A stretch of DNA of 64,000 bases from CALHVX01 sp039198065 (GCA_039198065.1 JBCCTU010000001.1:186001-250000), one strand, 5' to 3'; shown: positions 53,708 through 62,854, counted from the first letter of the stretch. A program made the numbers and translations. The notes: generated by a model from the letters alone, not told the origin.

Positions 53708-54561
53708 CGCGCTACGCGGTCATCGGTAATCCGATCGCCCATTCGCGGTCACCGGAGATCCACGAGCACTTTGCCGACCAGTGCGGCGTACGCTTGAGCT
53801 ACGAGCGCCTCCTTGCGCCGATTGATGGATTCGCCTCGACGGTGGCTGAGTTCTTTGCCGGCGGTGGCAAGGGGCTCAACGTAACTCTGCCGTTTAAGGA
53901 AGAGGCAGCGCGCTGGGTAACGGCAGCCGATGCGCTTGGCCGCTCGATTGGCGCCGTGAATACGATACGTCCGCGCCCGGCACCGGCAAGCGACGGCGCC
54001 GCTGCCTTCGAAGGCACCAATACCGACGGTGCCGGTCTCGTTGCTGATCTCGCGCGATTGGAATGGCCGCTTCGTGGTCGGAACATTCTTATGCTGGGTG
54101 CCGGGGGAGCCGCCCGGGGCGCGCTATGGTCCTTGCTCGAACACGGCCCACGCCGGATTTGCATTGCGAATCGAACGCTTGCCCGAGCCCAGGCGCTGTG
54201 TACCGCGCTGGCGGCGCGGAGCGCGCGCTTTGGCTGCACGCTCGTACCGCGGGCCTACGACGCCATCGACGCGCACGCGGATGTGGTGATCAATGCCACG
54301 TCGCTTGGGCTGGGTGCGACAGCAGATGCGTTTGCCGATCTGTTACCGCGGCTCACGCTGCGGCGTGCCCGGTGCTACGACATGATGTACAGCGCCGGTT
54401 CGGAGCCGACGCCGTTCATCGAGTTTGCGCACCTGCGCGGTGCCGGAGCCACGGCGGACGGCCTCGGTATGCTCGTCGGGCAGGCGGCGGTGGCCTTCGA
54501 GTGGTGGCATGGTCGTACGCCCTGCATTGCCACGACGCTCGCGGCATTGCGTCATCCCTAA
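53704..54561 (+). CDS. aroE: shikimate dehydrogenase (NADP+)
   Basis: The 285-residue enzyme reduces 3-dehydroshikimate in aromatic amino acid synthesis. It begins MTRYAVIGNPIAHSRSPEIHEHFA at the ATG overlapping the tsaC stop. The catalytic Lys lies in NVTLPFKEEA, followed by NTDGAGLV, the NADP site GAGGAARGAL and DMMYS. The longer frame to 53392 lies inside tsaC and is ignored. Confidence 0.97.
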   Translation: MTRYAVIGNPIAHSRSPEIHEHFADQCGVRLSYERLLAPIDGFASTVAEFFAGGGKGLNVTLPFKEEAARWVTAADALGRSIGAVNTIRPRPAPASDGAAAFEGTNTDGAGLVADLARLEWPLRGRNILMLGAGGAARGALWSLLEHGPRRICIANRTLARAQALCTALAARSARFGCTLVPRAYDAIDAHADVVINATSLGLGATADAFADLLPRLTLRRARCYDMMYSAGSEPTPFIEFAHLRGAGATADGLGMLVGQAAVAFEWWHGRTPCIATTLAALRHP

Positions 54562-54644
54562 ACTTCAGCGCGATGGTGCAACCGCAACGCGCACGCCATC
54601 CCAGGTGTGTGTAAGTGAGCGTGGCGCAGAGATGATGGCGAGCT

Positions 54645-54938
54645 ATGACGAAGGTAATTAAGAAACGGTTCATCGCTGGAGCGGTTTGCCCTGCCTGTGG
54701 GGCGGAAGATCGAGTCCTGGTCGAGTGGATCCGACCCTCGGCGAGCGAGGCCGTGTATCGGCAACGGCGCTGTGTGGCCTGTGGACAAACGGAGCGGGAG
54801 CCCGAGATACCGACAAAGTCCTTGTCGACCTTGCCTCGAATTCGTTTGGGCGCACAGTCGGGGCCTGCGGAGCCTGCGGTTGTACGTATTCTCGATCCGC
54901 GCAGTCAGGAGCAGTCCGACGGGTCAAATGAGCCCTGA
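54645..54938 (+). CDS. YheV-type zinc-ribbon protein
   Basis: A 97-residue protein whose first 50 residues match the YheV/TIGR02443 family of putative metal-binding proteins: MTKVIKKRFIAGAVCPACGAED and RRCVACGQTERE provide two CxxC knuckles. The remaining tail is unconserved and longer than in E. coli YheV. The biological role of the family is unknown. Confidence 0.85.
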   Translation: MTKVIKKRFIAGAVCPACGAEDRVLVEWIRPSASEAVYRQRRCVACGQTEREPEIPTKSLSTLPRIRLGAQSGPAEPAVVRILDPRSQEQSDGSNEP

Positions 54939-55554
54939 TCGTTAGACAATCTTTGCTGCGACCGTCACAAAAATTCATGTTTTCTTGAACGCCCCGAAAC
55001 CCTCGCCAGACAATTTCAGTAAAAAATCTGACCCAGCGCTAAGTCTTTGAAAATTCAATAACTAATCTCAGCGCCTGCCGACCCGGCCGATTGCGATCAG
55101 ATTTAAAATCGCTATACTGAACCCGTCGAATCACGGCACTATCACGACCTCCCCGCTGGGCATGCTGCAATGCACAACGTCTCAGCCGCAGTGCGAACGC
55201 GCACGCTTCCCGGGAATGGGAAGCGCAAAGCAGGGATAGAGGAAGGATAAAGGAAGCCGAGGTCAGCGATGCCGGCAGCGCCCGTGAGGTTTGCGCAACG
55301 TCTAATATGGCCGCGCCCGCTTCTACGGGCGACCCGTTCGACCGTGATGAATGCTTAGCCAGAACCTGAGAGCCGTTCGGGATCACTCGGCGCTTTACTT
55401 GTCTCGAGCTAAGGCAGCCCCCGAGTTGCGTGTCTACGCAGACACGCGTGCAAGCCCAGTCCAAAGCACTGGGACTGCGGCGCAGCCAACGACGGCTGGG
55501 AGTGATGATGAAGGAGGGACATGAAGCTATGAACAAAACGAACTGGATAAGAGA
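54939..55554 (+). other. long leader region upstream of coxB
   Basis: The 616-bp gap holds a sigma70-like promoter (55091-55118), and then about 430 bp to coxB with several hairpins: GCGTGTCT/AGACACGC (55428-55447), CCCAGT/ACTGGG and CAGCC/GGCTG in 55455-55500. At its end are a strong Shine-Dalgarno sequence AAGGAGGG (55511-55518) and two mini-ORFs. The plus-strand and minus-strand frames here show no family resemblance. Confidence 0.7.
55091..55118 (+). promoter_or_regulatory. candidate cox operon promoter
   Basis: TTGCGA (55091-55096) and TATACT (55113-55118) are separated by 16 bp, in an AT-rich island (ATTTAAAATCG), giving a start near 55125. It would produce an untranslated leader of about 430 nt ahead of coxB. 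Confidence 0.55.
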
Positions 55555-55558
55555 GTGA
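55521..55558 (+). promoter_or_regulatory. overlapping leader mini-ORFs before coxB
   Basis: After AAGGAGGG come ATG-AAG-CTA-TGA (M K L stop, 55521-55532), then an ATG overlapping that stop (ATGA) that begins MNKTNWIRE-stop (55529-55558), whose TGA in turn overlaps the coxB GTG (GTGA). Such a chain would couple ribosome passage to coxB translation. Translation of the mini-ORFs is not proven; the spacings from the ribosome site (3 and 11 bases after GGAGG) are both off optimum. Confidence 0.45.
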
Positions 55559-56730
55559 AACAGTCAGTCGCATCATCCGGGGCGAGCGGCGCACACAGCG
55601 TCGCGGCTAGCCTGGGCCTGTTTGGCATCGGAGCGCTGCTCGCAGGGAACGCCTGGGCAGACAACTACAATATGACGCAGGGTGTCACGGAGATCAGCCA
55701 GCGCGTGTATGACCTGCACATGCTGATTTTCTGGATTTGCGTGGTCATTGGCGTCGGTGTGTTCGGCATGATCTTTCTGTCGATCTACCTGCACCGCAAG
55801 TCCCGCGGCGCCGAGGCTGCTCAGTTTCACGAGAATACCAAGGTTGAAATTGCCTGGACCGTCCTACCGACGCTGATTCTCGTCGGCATGGCCGTGCCTG
55901 CCACCAACGTCCTCACCGAGATGTATGACACCGGTGGCGAGGACATGACCATCGAGGTGCGCGGCTACCAGTGGAAGTGGCAGTACAAGTACCTCGACGA
56001 CGATTTCAATCAGACGTTCAGCTTTTTCTCCAATATGGCGACGTCCCGCGACTCGATCGAAGGGCGGTCCGAGAAAGACGACACCTACCTGCTGGACGTC
56101 GACAAGCCGCTGAAGATTCCGACCAATCGCAAAGTGCGGTTCCTGGTTACGGCGGAAGATGTGATCCACGCGTTCTGGGTGCCGGATTTTGGCATCAAGC
56201 GAGACGCAATTCCCGGCATCATCAACGACCTCTGGACCGTTGTCCCTGAGCCTGGCGTATACCGCGGCCAGTGCACGGAACTGTGTGGCAAGGATCATGG
56301 ATTCATGCCGATTGTCGTCGAAGCGGTTCCGGAAGCCGAGTTCGATAGCTGGTACGGCGAGCAGCTCGCAGCCGCAACGGCCCGTAAAGCAGCGTTGTCG
56401 AAAACGTTCTCAGAAGCCGAGCTAATGGCAGAGGGCGAGCAGGTGTATACGACGTTTTGCTCCTCCTGCCATCAGCCCAACGGCCAGGGCGTACCACCCG
56501 TGTTCCCGTCCTTGGTGGGTTCGGACATCGTCAAGGGCACCAAAGAAGGGCACATCGAAATTATTCTGAACGGCGTCGCAGGCTCTGCAATGCAGGCCTT
56601 CGGTAAGCAGCTCGATGCTGCGCAAATTGCAGCCGTCACCCACTACGAGAGAAATAGCTGGGGTAATGCGATGGCCGATATCACGCAGCCGGCAGACGTT
56701 GTTGCAGTAATGGAGTCGAAGGCGGAGTAA
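55555..56730 (+). CDS. coxB: cytochrome c oxidase subunit II with fused cytochrome c domain
   Basis: The 391-residue subunit has a signal-like first helix cleaved near AWA-D, two transmembrane helices (about 60-85 and 100-120) and the periplasmic cupredoxin domain. The CuA ligands are in CTELCGKDHGFM (C-x3-C-x3-H-x2-M). A C-terminal cytochrome c domain with CSSCH (about residue 300) follows, making it a caa3-like subunit that accepts electrons directly. The first usable start in frame is GTG at 55555. Confidence 0.97.
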   Translation: MKQSVASSGASGAHSVAASLGLFGIGALLAGNAWADNYNMTQGVTEISQRVYDLHMLIFWICVVIGVGVFGMIFLSIYLHRKSRGAEAAQFHENTKVEIAWTVLPTLILVGMAVPATNVLTEMYDTGGEDMTIEVRGYQWKWQYKYLDDDFNQTFSFFSNMATSRDSIEGRSEKDDTYLLDVDKPLKIPTNRKVRFLVTAEDVIHAFWVPDFGIKRDAIPGIINDLWTVVPEPGVYRGQCTELCGKDHGFMPIVVEAVPEAEFDSWYGEQLAAATARKAALSKTFSEAELMAEGEQVYTTFCSSCHQPNGQGVPPVFPSLVGSDIVKGTKEGHIEIILNGVAGSAMQAFGKQLDAAQIAAVTHYERNSWGNAMADITQPADVVAVMESKAE

Positions 56731-56825
56731 GGCCCCCAGGCGTTAGGAGTCGCCGCACAGCGACACCGTTGGACACATAGATTCAAGCCCGCGCCTGAAG
56801 CGCGGCAAACGCAAGGCAAACGAGC

Positions 56826-58433
56826 ATGAGTGAAGTAGTCATCAGCAGCCATGACGACCACCACGACCACGGCCCGGCTAAGGGCATAAGTCGGTGGTTG
56901 TTTACGACTAACCACAAAGACATCGGCACCCTGTACCTGTGGTTCAGCTTCGCCATGTTCTTGATCGGCGGTGTTATGGCGCTGATCATCCGCACAGAGC
57001 TGTTCCAGCCGGGCCTGCAATTCGTACAGCCCGAATTCTTCAATCAGATGACCACCAACCATGGTCTGATCATGGTTTTCGGCGCGATCATGCCCGCCTT
57101 CGTTGGGCTTGCGAACTGGCTGATCCCGATGCAAATCGGCGCGCCAGACATGGCGCTTCCAAGAATGAACAATCTGTCGTTCTGGATCCTGCCGTTCGCC
57201 TTCTCGATGATGATTTCGACGCTGTTCATGGAGGGTGGCGGCCCTAACTTCGGCTGGACCTTTTATGCGCCGCTGTCCACCACCTACGCGCCGGACTCGG
57301 TGACGTTCTTTATCTTTGCTGTGCACCTCATGGGTGCCTCGTCGATCATGGGCAGCATCAACGTCATTGCGACGATCCTGAATATGCGGGCGCCGGGCAT
57401 GACGCTGATGAAGATGCCGCTGTTCGTCTGGACCTGGCTCATCACGGCCTACCTGCTGCTTGCCGTCATGCCGGTTCTTGCCGGAGCGGTAACCATGATG
57501 CTGTTCGACATTCACTTCGGAACCAGCTTCTTCAGCGCTGCCGGCGGCGGTGACCCGGTCATGTTCCAGCACATTTTCTGGTTCTTCGGGCACCCCGAGG
57601 TCTACATCATGATTCTGCCGGCCTTCGGAATCGTTTCTGCGATCATCCCGACGTTCGCGCGCAAGCCGCTGTTCGGCTACGACAGCATGGTGTACGCGGT
57701 AGCCAGCATTGCGTTTCTTAGCTTCATCGTCTGGGCGCACCACATGTTTACCGTGGGCATGCCCCTGGCGGGCCAGCTGTTCTTCATGTATTCGACGATG
57801 CTGATTGCTGTCCCGACGGGCGTAAAAGTCTTCAACTGGGTTGCGACCATGTGGCGTGGCTCTATGACTTTTGAGACGCCCATGCTTTTTGCTATTGCCT
57901 TCGTCGTGTTGTTCACGATGGGCGGCTTCTCCGGCTTGATGCTGTCCATCACGCCAGTCGACTATCAGTATCACGATACGTACTTCGTTGTTGCGCACTT
58001 CCACTATGTGCTCGTCCCGGGCGCGCTGTTCAGCATTATCGCTGCGGTCTACTACTGGCTGCCGAAGTGGTGCGGCAATATGTATAACGAGACGCTCGGC
58101 AAGATTCATTTCTGGCTGTCTTTCATTGGCGTAAACGTCACGTTCTTCCCGCAGCACTTCTCTGGCCTTGCTGGCATGCCGCGCCGTATTCCGGATTACG
58201 CTCTGCAATTCACCGACTTCAACATGATTTCGAGCGTCGGCGCCTACATCTTCGGTTTCTCCCAGCTGTTGTTCATGTACATCGTCATTGAGGCGATTCG
58301 TGCAAACCGCCCGGCAACCTCTAAAGTGTGGGACGGTGCCTATGGCCTTGAGTGGACGTTGCCGTCCCCTGCGCCGTATCACAGTTTCACCCATCCGCCG
58401 AAGGTGGATGATGCTGTGCCGGCGCACAGCTGA
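56826..58433 (+). CDS. coxA: cytochrome c oxidase subunit I
   Basis: The 535-residue catalytic core has 12 transmembrane helices. Heme a and a3/CuB ligands lie in TTNHKDIGTLY and NHGLIMVF (first His), WFFGHPEVYIMILPAFGIVS (His cross-linked to Tyr, giving the active-site His-Tyr pair), HHMFTVG and HFHYVL. The E(D)-type glutamate of HPEV and the presence of the K-channel Lys region indicate an A-type heme-copper oxidase. Confidence 0.99.
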   Translation: MSEVVISSHDDHHDHGPAKGISRWLFTTNHKDIGTLYLWFSFAMFLIGGVMALIIRTELFQPGLQFVQPEFFNQMTTNHGLIMVFGAIMPAFVGLANWLIPMQIGAPDMALPRMNNLSFWILPFAFSMMISTLFMEGGGPNFGWTFYAPLSTTYAPDSVTFFIFAVHLMGASSIMGSINVIATILNMRAPGMTLMKMPLFVWTWLITAYLLLAVMPVLAGAVTMMLFDIHFGTSFFSAAGGGDPVMFQHIFWFFGHPEVYIMILPAFGIVSAIIPTFARKPLFGYDSMVYAVASIAFLSFIVWAHHMFTVGMPLAGQLFFMYSTMLIAVPTGVKVFNWVATMWRGSMTFETPMLFAIAFVVLFTMGGFSGLMLSITPVDYQYHDTYFVVAHFHYVLVPGALFSIIAAVYYWLPKWCGNMYNETLGKIHFWLSFIGVNVTFFPQHFSGLAGMPRRIPDYALQFTDFNMISSVGAYIFGFSQLLFMYIVIEAIRANRPATSKVWDGAYGLEWTLPSPAPYHSFTHPPKVDDAVPAHS

Positions 58434-58455
58434 GCGCGCGAGGCCGTAGGCGGGT

Positions 58456-59094
58456 ATGAGCGTACGACAAACCTGGGCAGCAATCGGCACAGTACCGAAG
58501 CTGTGTCTGCTCGTTGTCGGTATGTTCGGCTTTGCCTTCGCGCTGGTACCGATCTACAACTTACTGTGTGAGGTAACGGGGCTCGGTGGTCGAACCGGCG
58601 GCCCGTATACCTACGAGGCGGCCAGCATTCCGGTGGACGAAAGCCGGGAGATCAAAATCAACTTCATCACCAACACCAACGGTGGTATGGCGTGGGAGTT
58701 CCGTCCGGAGCAGGGTGGCGTGCGGGTCCATCCCGGCGAGCTGACGACGGTTAACTTCATCGTCCGCAATCCTACTCGGCGTGTCATGGTCGGGCAGGCC
58801 GTGCCGTCGGTCGCGCCGATGCGCGCCAGCAACCACTTTCATAAAACGGAGTGTTTCTGTTTTGAGCAACAGGTGCTGAGGCCTGGTGAAGAGATCGCCA
58901 TGCCCATGCGCTTTGTCGTCGGACGGGAGCTGCCGGCAACGGTGAAGTCTATCGCGCTCAGCTACACGCTGTTTGACGTGACGGATTCCGTGGCGCAATC
59001 CGTTATTGACGCAGCGCTTGCAGACAGCGCACCTGCAATGCGGCCAGATAATTCATTACTGCAACCCGAGGAGGCCGGCAATAGTGCCGGTTGA
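58456..59094 (+). CDS. ctaG: cytochrome c oxidase assembly protein Cox11 (CtaG), CuB insertion
   Basis: The 212-residue periplasmic copper chaperone is anchored by one N-terminal helix (about 18-37). The copper-binding motif is ECFCFEQQ (about 133-140), preceded by VGQAVPSVAP. It lies between coxA and coxC as usual. Confidence 0.97.
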   Translation: MSVRQTWAAIGTVPKLCLLVVGMFGFAFALVPIYNLLCEVTGLGGRTGGPYTYEAASIPVDESREIKINFITNTNGGMAWEFRPEQGGVRVHPGELTTVNFIVRNPTRRVMVGQAVPSVAPMRASNHFHKTECFCFEQQVLRPGEEIAMPMRFVVGRELPATVKSIALSYTLFDVTDSVAQSVIDAALADSAPAMRPDNSLLQPEEAGNSAG

Positions 59095-59102
59095 GAGACG
59101 AG

Positions 59103-60023
59103 ATGGCATCGAAGAATCCTGACCCATCGGTCTATTACGTACCGGAACAGGGCTGGTACCCGGTCTGGCTGGCAGGGGCGCTGTGCGTCACTGTGGTTGG
59201 GCTCGGCGGCTGGCTGAACGATGCGAAGGCGGGAGCCGACGGTGGCCCGGGCATGTTCATGCTCGGCTTTGCCGCCGCCTGTGCTGTGTTGTTCTTCTGG
59301 TTTTCGAAGGTCATCGCGGAAAACAAAGCGGGCTTCAACAACGCTCAGCTCAACCGCAGCTACGTCTGGGGGATGGGTTGGTTCATCTTCTCAGAGGTGA
59401 TGTTCTTTGCCGCCTTTTTCGGCGCGTTGTTTTACACCCGGGTGATTATCACGCCCTGGCTTGGGGGCGAGGGTGCGAAGGGCCTTACCGGTGACTATCT
59501 GTGGCCCGGGTTCGACGCGAGCTGGCCAATTCTCGAAAACCCCGACCCGGCACGGTTTGCGGGTCCAGAGAAAAGCATGGCGATGCCAAGCAGTTTCGGT
59601 GGTTGGCTTGCGTACCTGCCGCTCTGGAACACGATCATCCTGTTGACCTCCTCGGTAACCGTTCACTTTGCGCATACGGCGGTTAAGAATCGCGAGGCGA
59701 GCAAGATAAAGGCGTGGCTCGGTGTCACCGTTGCCCTTGGCTGCATCTTCCTTGCGTTACAGGCGCTTGAGTACTACGAAGCCTACGCCCACTACGGTCT
59801 GACGCTGAACAGCGGAATTTACGGCTCGACGTTCTTTCTGCTGACGGGCTTCCACGGTTTTCACGTGACCCTCGGAACGGTGATCTTGCTGATTCAATGG
59901 TACCGCTCGTTTCGCGGCGACCACTTGCCCGATGATTGTTTTGGGTTTGAGGCGTCCAGCTGGTATTGGCACTTTGTCGATGTGGTCTGGGTGTGCCTCT
60001 TCATATTCGTCTACATCCTTTAG
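59103..60023 (+). CDS. coxC: cytochrome c oxidase subunit III
   Basis: The 306-residue subunit has seven transmembrane helices. The start is the ATG at 59103 with GAGAGACGAG before it; an upstream TTG at 59091 overlaps ctaG. It shows VYYVPEQGWYPVW, GWFIFSEVMFFAAFF, ALGCIFLALQALEYYEA, GFHGFHVTLG and the terminal SWYWHFVDVVWVCLF. Confidence 0.97.
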   Translation: MASKNPDPSVYYVPEQGWYPVWLAGALCVTVVGLGGWLNDAKAGADGGPGMFMLGFAAACAVLFFWFSKVIAENKAGFNNAQLNRSYVWGMGWFIFSEVMFFAAFFGALFYTRVIITPWLGGEGAKGLTGDYLWPGFDASWPILENPDPARFAGPEKSMAMPSSFGGWLAYLPLWNTIILLTSSVTVHFAHTAVKNREASKIKAWLGVTVALGCIFLALQALEYYEAYAHYGLTLNSGIYGSTFFLLTGFHGFHVTLGTVILLIQWYRSFRGDHLPDDCFGFEASSWYWHFVDVVWVCLFIFVYIL

Positions 60024-60045
60024 ACGCGGGAGCGAAAGATTCAGG

Positions 60046-60312
60046 TCAGGGCGCGTTAGTGTCCTGGGCGCCGGGCGCTTCGACCGCCTGCTGATGCTGC
60101 CAGGGCGCTCGCGTTCCGAAACGAAGCTGCCCGCTGTATACCCCATACACGAGCGTCACCATGAGTGCCCCGGCGAGGGTAACGCGTAGCCCCAGCGCGT
60201 AGAGCGTGCGCTTCGAGTTCTTCTCGTCCACATCCTGAAACAGAAACAGCAGACCGCTGAAGAGACTGATCAGAATGCCGATCAGCAGAAACACGATGAG
60301 TGGCTTGAGCAC
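60046..60312 (-). CDS. DUF2909 (twin transmembrane) protein
   Basis: An 88-residue protein set at GTG 60312 (VLKPLIVFLLIGILISLFSG); the open frame to 60459 adds an unconserved leader. It has two transmembrane helices separated by FQDVDEKNSKRTLYALGLRVTL, the DUF2909 pattern. It is found opposed to the cox genes between coxC and SURF1 in many gammaproteobacteria. Role unknown; a link to oxidase assembly is inferred from position. Confidence 0.85.
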   Translation of the reverse strand: MLKPLIVFLLIGILISLFSGLLFLFQDVDEKNSKRTLYALGLRVTLAGALMVTLVYGVYSGQLRFGTRAPWQHQQAVEAPGAQDTNAP

Positions 60313-60373
60313 GGGCCTAGCCCCCGACCTAGATTGATCATCCGAATTTAAGTGAAGGGTACGCGAAACCGCA

Positions 60374-61219
60374 ATGAATTCAGGCCACCAGCAGCACCCG
60401 GTCGGCGCTAAAGCGCGCTGGCGACCCGGCTGGCGGATGACGTTGTTCGCACTGGTCATGGTTCCCGTCCTCGTACGACTTGGGTTCTGGCAGTTGGATC
60501 GGGAACAGCAGAAGCTCGCGGCCTATGCACTGCTCGAGGCCCGAGCAAGCACTGGTGTTGCTCAAGCCCCTCGTAGCGCCCCGCTCAGCATGGAGCGCGA
60601 TGGCTTCTCCCGGGTCCAGGTCATTGGCCGATTCGAACCTTCCATCCTGTTTCTGGATAACCAGGTCGACCGTGGACGGGTCGGATACTGGGTACTGCAG
60701 TCGTTTTCAGACCGTCAGGGAGACCAGTGGCTGGTGAACCGCGGCTTCGTCGCTGCGGAGCCGGACCGCAATCGCTGGCCGCAAATCGCTACGCCATCGA
60801 ACGAGGTCACCCTTACCGGGGTGCTCTGGCCGGAGTTGGGACGGGTTCCACTGCTGACCGACGATTTCAGCGAGATTGCACCAAACAGCACCGATGGATG
60901 GCCCCGGCGCGTGCAGCGACTGGATATGGCGGTCTTTCGGACCTGGATGCCTAATCTGCGCGCCCTGGAGCTGCGTCTTGTTCCGGAAAGCACCGCGTTG
61001 GTTGGGCCGGCGGCGCTCACGGAACTGCCAAACGATGCCCCCCGGCACCGCGCTTATGCCGTGCAGTGGTTTGGGCTTGCCGGCGTGTTGATGATTGGAA
61101 TGATAGTATTCGGCCATATTCGAGGTCGAGATGTTGACCGAGACGGCCGGTCTGGGGCCCTAACTGATGCATCAAGCGCCGGCGCGCGAGGCCTCGCGGA
61201 GGGAGACAGCGGATCATGA
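60374..61219 (+). CDS. SURF1 family cytochrome oxidase biogenesis protein
   Basis: The 281-residue protein has an N-terminal transmembrane helix (about 22-40; LGFWQLDREQQK immediately after) and a C-terminal one (about 228-245, RHRAYAVQWFGLAGVLM). Between them lie FLDNQVDRGRVGYWVLQSF and VNRGFVA, typical of SURF1, which delivers heme A to subunit I. The C-terminal tail of about 35 residues is polar and unconserved. Confidence 0.95.
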   Translation: MNSGHQQHPVGAKARWRPGWRMTLFALVMVPVLVRLGFWQLDREQQKLAAYALLEARASTGVAQAPRSAPLSMERDGFSRVQVIGRFEPSILFLDNQVDRGRVGYWVLQSFSDRQGDQWLVNRGFVAAEPDRNRWPQIATPSNEVTLTGVLWPELGRVPLLTDDFSEIAPNSTDGWPRRVQRLDMAVFRTWMPNLRALELRLVPESTALVGPAALTELPNDAPRHRAYAVQWFGLAGVLMIGMIVFGHIRGRDVDRDGRSGALTDASSAGARGLAEGDSGS

Positions 61220-61788
61220 GCATCGCCGACGGGTCGTCAGATCCGACCAGTACAACGGAACCGCGCAATGGGCGCACGCAGCTTGTCATCATGTTGCTGA
61301 TCGCGTCGGTGTCGCTGTTTGGTTCCTATTTCCTTTTCTTCGGCGTACGTGATGCCGGTACTTGGGGTACGACGAATTACGGCGCATTCGTAACGCCGCC
61401 GACTACCGTTGAGACGATCGAAGTGGCGGCGCCCGTAGACGGGCTACTTAAGAACAGGGACAGCTGGCAGCTTCTAACGCTAGCGCACGAGCCTTGCGAG
61501 GCCGCGTGCCAGAGCACTCTACACACGCTGCGACAGATGCAGGTGCTGTTGAACAAGGATTCAGACCGCGTTCGCCGGGTCTTTGTCGGATCACAGGCCC
61601 TTGCTGAAGATGTCGTCAAGGACTACCCAAAGTTGGCCACCGGGCAGTTGGTTCGCACGCCGCTAGAGGATGGTGTCTACATCATCGACCCGATCGGCAA
61701 CCTCGTCTTCCACTACGACTTTGAGCTCGACGCGAGCGCGATGCTCAAAGACCTCAAACGATTACTCAAGGTATCGCAAATTGGCTGA
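61216..61788 (+). CDS. membrane-anchored SCO-like/thioredoxin-fold protein in cox cluster
   Basis: The 190-residue protein starts at an ATG overlapping the SURF1 stop (ATGA). One N-terminal helix (about 22-42) is followed by a periplasmic domain with a CEAAC motif (about residue 95), the C-x3-C spacing of SCO copper chaperones, then LQM-type helix, and DGVYIIDPIGNLVFHYDFE, resembling the SCO/thioredoxin C-terminal strand. It is commonly annotated only as hypothetical; a role in CuA or CuB metallation is inference. Confidence 0.75.
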   Translation: MSIADGSSDPTSTTEPRNGRTQLVIMLLIASVSLFGSYFLFFGVRDAGTWGTTNYGAFVTPPTTVETIEVAAPVDGLLKNRDSWQLLTLAHEPCEAACQSTLHTLRQMQVLLNKDSDRVRRVFVGSQALAEDVVKDYPKLATGQLVRTPLEDGVYIIDPIGNLVFHYDFELDASAMLKDLKRLLKVSQIG

Positions 61789-62854
61789 CCAACGCTCCTC
61801 CTATGCCTCTGACCGCACACTCAGGCGAACCGCGTTGTTGGCGGTGTTGTTTGCCGGCGCCGTGGTATTTCTTGGCGCGTTTACTCGGCTCGTGGATGCG
61901 GGACTGGGCTGCCCGGACTGGCCGGGCTGTTACGGTCACGTACTCTGGCCGACCAGCGATGCTGAAATCAGCCTTGCCGAGGCGGCGTTCCCTGACGCAC
62001 CCGTGGATCTGAGCAAGACCTGGCCGGAAATGGTGCATCGCTACTTCGCCGCAGCGCTCGGCCTCATCATTGTTGCCTTCACGGTGTGGGCGCTGCGCGG
62101 TGAGCGATCCCGCGGAGCGCCGCCAGTTGTACATGCAGTGGCGTTACTCGCCATGGTGGTTCTTCAGGGAGCCTTTGGTGCGTGGACGGTCACGCTCAAA
62201 CTCTGGCCTCAGGTGGTTACTGCGCACTTACTTGGCGGCTTCACAACGCTCGCCCTGCTCTGGTTACTCGCTTTGCGAGCCGGAGCGATTGGTTTACCGG
62301 CCGTGCTTCGGGTGCCACCGGCCTTACGGTTCCACGCTGGCCTTGCGTTACTTGTCGTCGTCGTGCAAATCGCGCTTGGAGGTTGGGTGTCGTCGAACTA
62401 TGCAGCCCTTGCCTGCCCCGACCTTCCGACCTGCCATGGCGATTGGCTTCCAGCCATGGATGTAGCCGCGGGCTTTAACGTCGCTCAGCAGGTTGGGCCG
62501 AACTACCTCGGCGGTATGCTCGAAAACGAGGCCAGGGTTGCGATTCAGGTCGTCCACCGCTTGGGTGCTGTCGTCGTTGCGCTGATCGTTGGCGCGTTGG
62601 TTTTACGTCTACGACGAACGAACAGCCCCCTGGCATGGCCTTTGGCGGGCATCCTGGTGTGCCAACTGGCACTCGGGGTTGTAAACGTTGTGTGGGTGCT
62701 GCCGCTGTGGTCGGCGACGGCACACAACGCCTTTGGCGCGATCACGCTACTGGCAGTAGTTACCGTAAACTACGGCGCATTCGCGGCCCGAGAATCGCGC
62801 GCCGCCGGGGTTGTGACCAACGATTCCCTGACATCGAATGCACTCCCCGTATGA
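61781..62854 (+). CDS. ctaA: heme A synthase (CtaA/COX15)
   Basis: The 357-residue, eight-helix membrane enzyme oxidises heme O to heme A. The start is a TTG at 61781 overlapping the previous stop by eight bases, fitting the family N-terminus (LADQRSSYASDRTLRRT). It shows TRLVDAGLGCPDWPGCYGH, EMVHRYFAAALG, ALACPDLPTCHGDW and QVVHRLGAV, including heme-binding His residues and the paired Cys. Confidence 0.95.
   Translation: MADQRSSYASDRTLRRTALLAVLFAGAVVFLGAFTRLVDAGLGCPDWPGCYGHVLWPTSDAEISLAEAAFPDAPVDLSKTWPEMVHRYFAAALGLIIVAFTVWALRGERSRGAPPVVHAVALLAMVVLQGAFGAWTVTLKLWPQVVTAHLLGGFTTLALLWLLALRAGAIGLPAVLRVPPALRFHAGLALLVVVVQIALGGWVSSNYAALACPDLPTCHGDWLPAMDVAAGFNVAQQVGPNYLGGMLENEARVAIQVVHRLGAVVVALIVGALVLRLRRTNSPLAWPLAGILVCQLALGVVNVVWVLPLWSATAHNAFGAITLLAVVTVNYGAFAARESRAAGVVTNDSLTSNALPV

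Noticed and set aside
55039..55536. 165-codon minus-strand frame upstream of coxB
   Set aside because: Overlaps the candidate promoter and hairpins; Arg/Ser/Leu-rich without family motifs.
56643..58490. 615-codon open frame on the minus strand
   Set aside because: Antisense shadow of coxA; product is charged, repetitive and without recognisable motifs.
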